This document shows, one piece after another, positions 62,688 through 64,000 of a DNA stretch of 64,000 nt. Origin of the DNA: Peribacillus simplex (GTDB lineage: Bacteria > Bacillota > Bacilli > Bacillales > DSM-1321); assembly GCF_900156045.1 (NCBI RefSeq), contig NZ_FTMX01000007.1:124001-188000 (forward strand). The letters are read 5' to 3'. Positions within the stretch are counted from its first letter, which is position 1. Each line of letters begins with the position of its first letter. The notes under the pieces were generated by a model. That model made no database searches. It saw only the letters and a list, made by a program, of their open reading frames with translations, and was not told the origin of the DNA. Made by a program: the position numbers and the translations under genes.

Positions 62688-62770
62688 TGGTGCCAGGGAA
62701 ATTCACGAGTATTTGCTCCATACTCCCAATTATTAAGAAAAAGGAAATTATGACAATGGATGTCGATAAC

Positions 62771-62810
62771 AAGGAAGGCTCAGTCTTTTGACTGAGCCTT
62801 CCTTGTTTAT
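62771..62810. terminator. Bidirectional terminator between the lyase and the symporter
   Basis: AAGGAAGGCTCAGTC (62771-62785) and GACTGAGCCTTCCTT (62790-62804) form a perfect 15-bp stem with a TTTT loop. Confidence 0.88.
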
Positions 62811-62839
62811 TTATCCAAAAAACGAGTTTCAAAGTTGCT

Positions 62840-64000
62840 TCATATATCGTTAACGGATTTTGGTTCCAACTGAACCGCGTGCTTCCTGAAAGCAAGACTT
62901 ACCGTGATCATCACAATGAAATTGACCGCCAAAGCGATGATTCCCACATTCAAATCTTTCGCGGCTTGAGGTAAGGTTGGAAACAAGGTTCCTATAGTTG
63001 AAGAACTGAGTGTAATGCAGATTACGATGAATAATCCGGTGATGATGCCGGCGATTGCGCCATATTTATTGATGGGATTATTCTTCTTCAGACTAAAGAG
63101 CAGGGACGGGAATAGCTGTGTGATGAGACTGTATCCCATAAGAATTAATGCCGACATCGTTTCGCCGCCGTTTAAGGTGAAGTAGACGGCAATAAGGGCA
63201 ATGACGGGAACAAGGAACTTTGCCAATCGTACAACGTGACGATCGGATACTGCAGGTGTAAATTCCTTATAGACGTTTTTCGCGAGCAGAGTAGCGACGC
63301 TCATCAAAAGCATGGATCCCGGCACCAATGCGGTCAACAATCCAGCTCCGCCGATTATGCCTATAAACCATGGATCAAAGGTCTCGATCGAAAGGCGCAG
63401 CAATGAGAGGTCTGCATCTGCTCCAACGAGTCCGGGCACTTTCAATATAGCTGTAAACCCAACGAAAAAGACGAATAACAGCATGAGTGTATATAAAGGG
63501 CTGATGATGGCATTTTTTCGAAATACCTTGCCGCTGCGTGCTGAATAGACAGCGCTGAAAACTTGTGGCCACATATAGAAACCGAATACGAGCAATATTA
63601 CCGTGGAGATAAACCATGATACGCTAAGTCCCTGATCAGGGAACTTTAGAAAACCAGGCTTGGCCGCATCAATCGCTTCAAACATCGGCTGAAATCCGCC
63701 AAAGTAATGGATCGGCAGATAAATCCCCAAAAATCCTATTATGGCGACCATCATGATATCTTTAATGACCGCTGTCCAAACTGAACCGTGTATACCGGAG
63801 ATCATCACATAAATGGTCAGGCTGATCGCCCCCAGCCAAACTGCCTCGGACATTGAGATGGCACCATAAGATGCTTCAGAGACAATGATTCCCAATCCTT
63901 TCAGCTGCACGACGATCACTGGAATCATCGACACCACACCGACAAGTGCAGCCAAAATTCCTAAACTGGGACTCTTATATTTGCTCACAAAGAAATCGGA
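62840..64000 (-). CDS. Sodium:solute symporter (SSS family), 5' end outside the window
   Basis: The frame is open to the right edge, so the N-terminus (roughly the first 100-150 residues) is missing. The visible 387 residues contain at least nine membrane segments, with marks of the SSS family: GIHGSVWTAVIKDIMMVAII, GGAGLLTALVPGSMLLMSVA and LILMGYSLITQLFPSLLFSL. These transporters bring in organic acids, amino acids or sugars with sodium. It converges on the lyase operon; a functional link is possible but unproven. Confidence 0.85.
   Translation of the reverse strand, partial: SDFFVSKYKSPSLGILAALVGVVSMIPVIVVQLKGLGIIVSEASYGAISMSEAVWLGAISLTIYVMISGIHGSVWTAVIKDIMMVAIIGFLGIYLPIHYFGGFQPMFEAIDAAKPGFLKFPDQGLSVSWFISTVILLVFGFYMWPQVFSAVYSARSGKVFRKNAIISPLYTLMLLFVFFVGFTAILKVPGLVGADADLSLLRLSIETFDPWFIGIIGGAGLLTALVPGSMLLMSVATLLAKNVYKEFTPAVSDRHVVRLAKFLVPVIALIAVYFTLNGGETMSALILMGYSLITQLFPSLLFSLKKNNPINKYGAIAGIITGLFIVICITLSSSTIGTLFPTLPQAAKDLNVGIIALAVNFIVMITVSLAFRKHAVQLEPKSVNDI

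Overview
The window is a stretch of chromosome from a Gram-positive, spore-forming Bacillaceae bacterium. Strong AGGAGG-type ribosome binding sites, frequent GTG/TTG starts, rho-independent terminators after most genes, a spore-cortex deacetylase (PdaA), MreBH, and a gene order that follows the Bacillus subtilis yfkM-yfkK-yfkH-yfkF-chaA-yfkD-yfkAB-yfjT-pdaA-yfjP-yfjO block all point this way. Peribacillus or a close relative is my guess; the sequence alone does not prove it.

Layout. 1-2100: the 3' part of an FMN riboswitch, then a short riboflavin operon (ribE, a stand-alone ribB, ribH) lacking ribD and the GTP cyclohydrolase II half of RibBA. 2300-8800: nanoRNase NrnB, a YihY membrane protein, the KhtTU K+/H+ antiporter, a degenerate tyrosine recombinase, MreBH, and a small frameshifted membrane-protein gene. 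8800-16100: an AbrB-family membrane protein, a 21-bp tandem repeat, motA-motB with a ComFB-domain gene behind them, the stress protein YfkM, a second-type methionine aminopeptidase, and moeA-mobB. 16300-31700: the conserved yfk/yfj block, interrupted by a P1B-4 metal ATPase (PfeT-like) under Fur-like boxes, with a class I fumarase and two divergent small membrane proteins. 31800-43500: more accessory content, with a twice-frameshifted hydroxyacyl-CoA dehydrogenase pseudogene, a threonine catabolic pair (kbl-tdh) plus amino-acid permease, coaA, mqo, a 124-bp repeat with terminal inverted repeats, a K+ channel and a gene fragment.

43750-50400 holds a NikABCDE-like metal/metallophore importer whose promoter abuts a clear Fur box, followed by a MATE exporter. 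50970-53190 is a polar amino-acid ABC transporter. 53290-64000 holds the least understood system: a large secreted PIG-L-family deacetylase divergent from a five-gene operon (ROK repressor, FbpA/AfuA-type binding lipoprotein, ATPase, double-domain permease, ArgH-like lyase). Two matching TTAG-N9-CTAACTAA sites lie between the divergent genes, and a sodium:solute symporter faces the operon at its end. I read this as a regulated uptake-and-cleavage pathway for an unknown, probably amide- and aspartyl/malyl-containing compound.

Limits: functions are assigned by remembered family motifs, without database searches. The first and last features are cut by the window edges.
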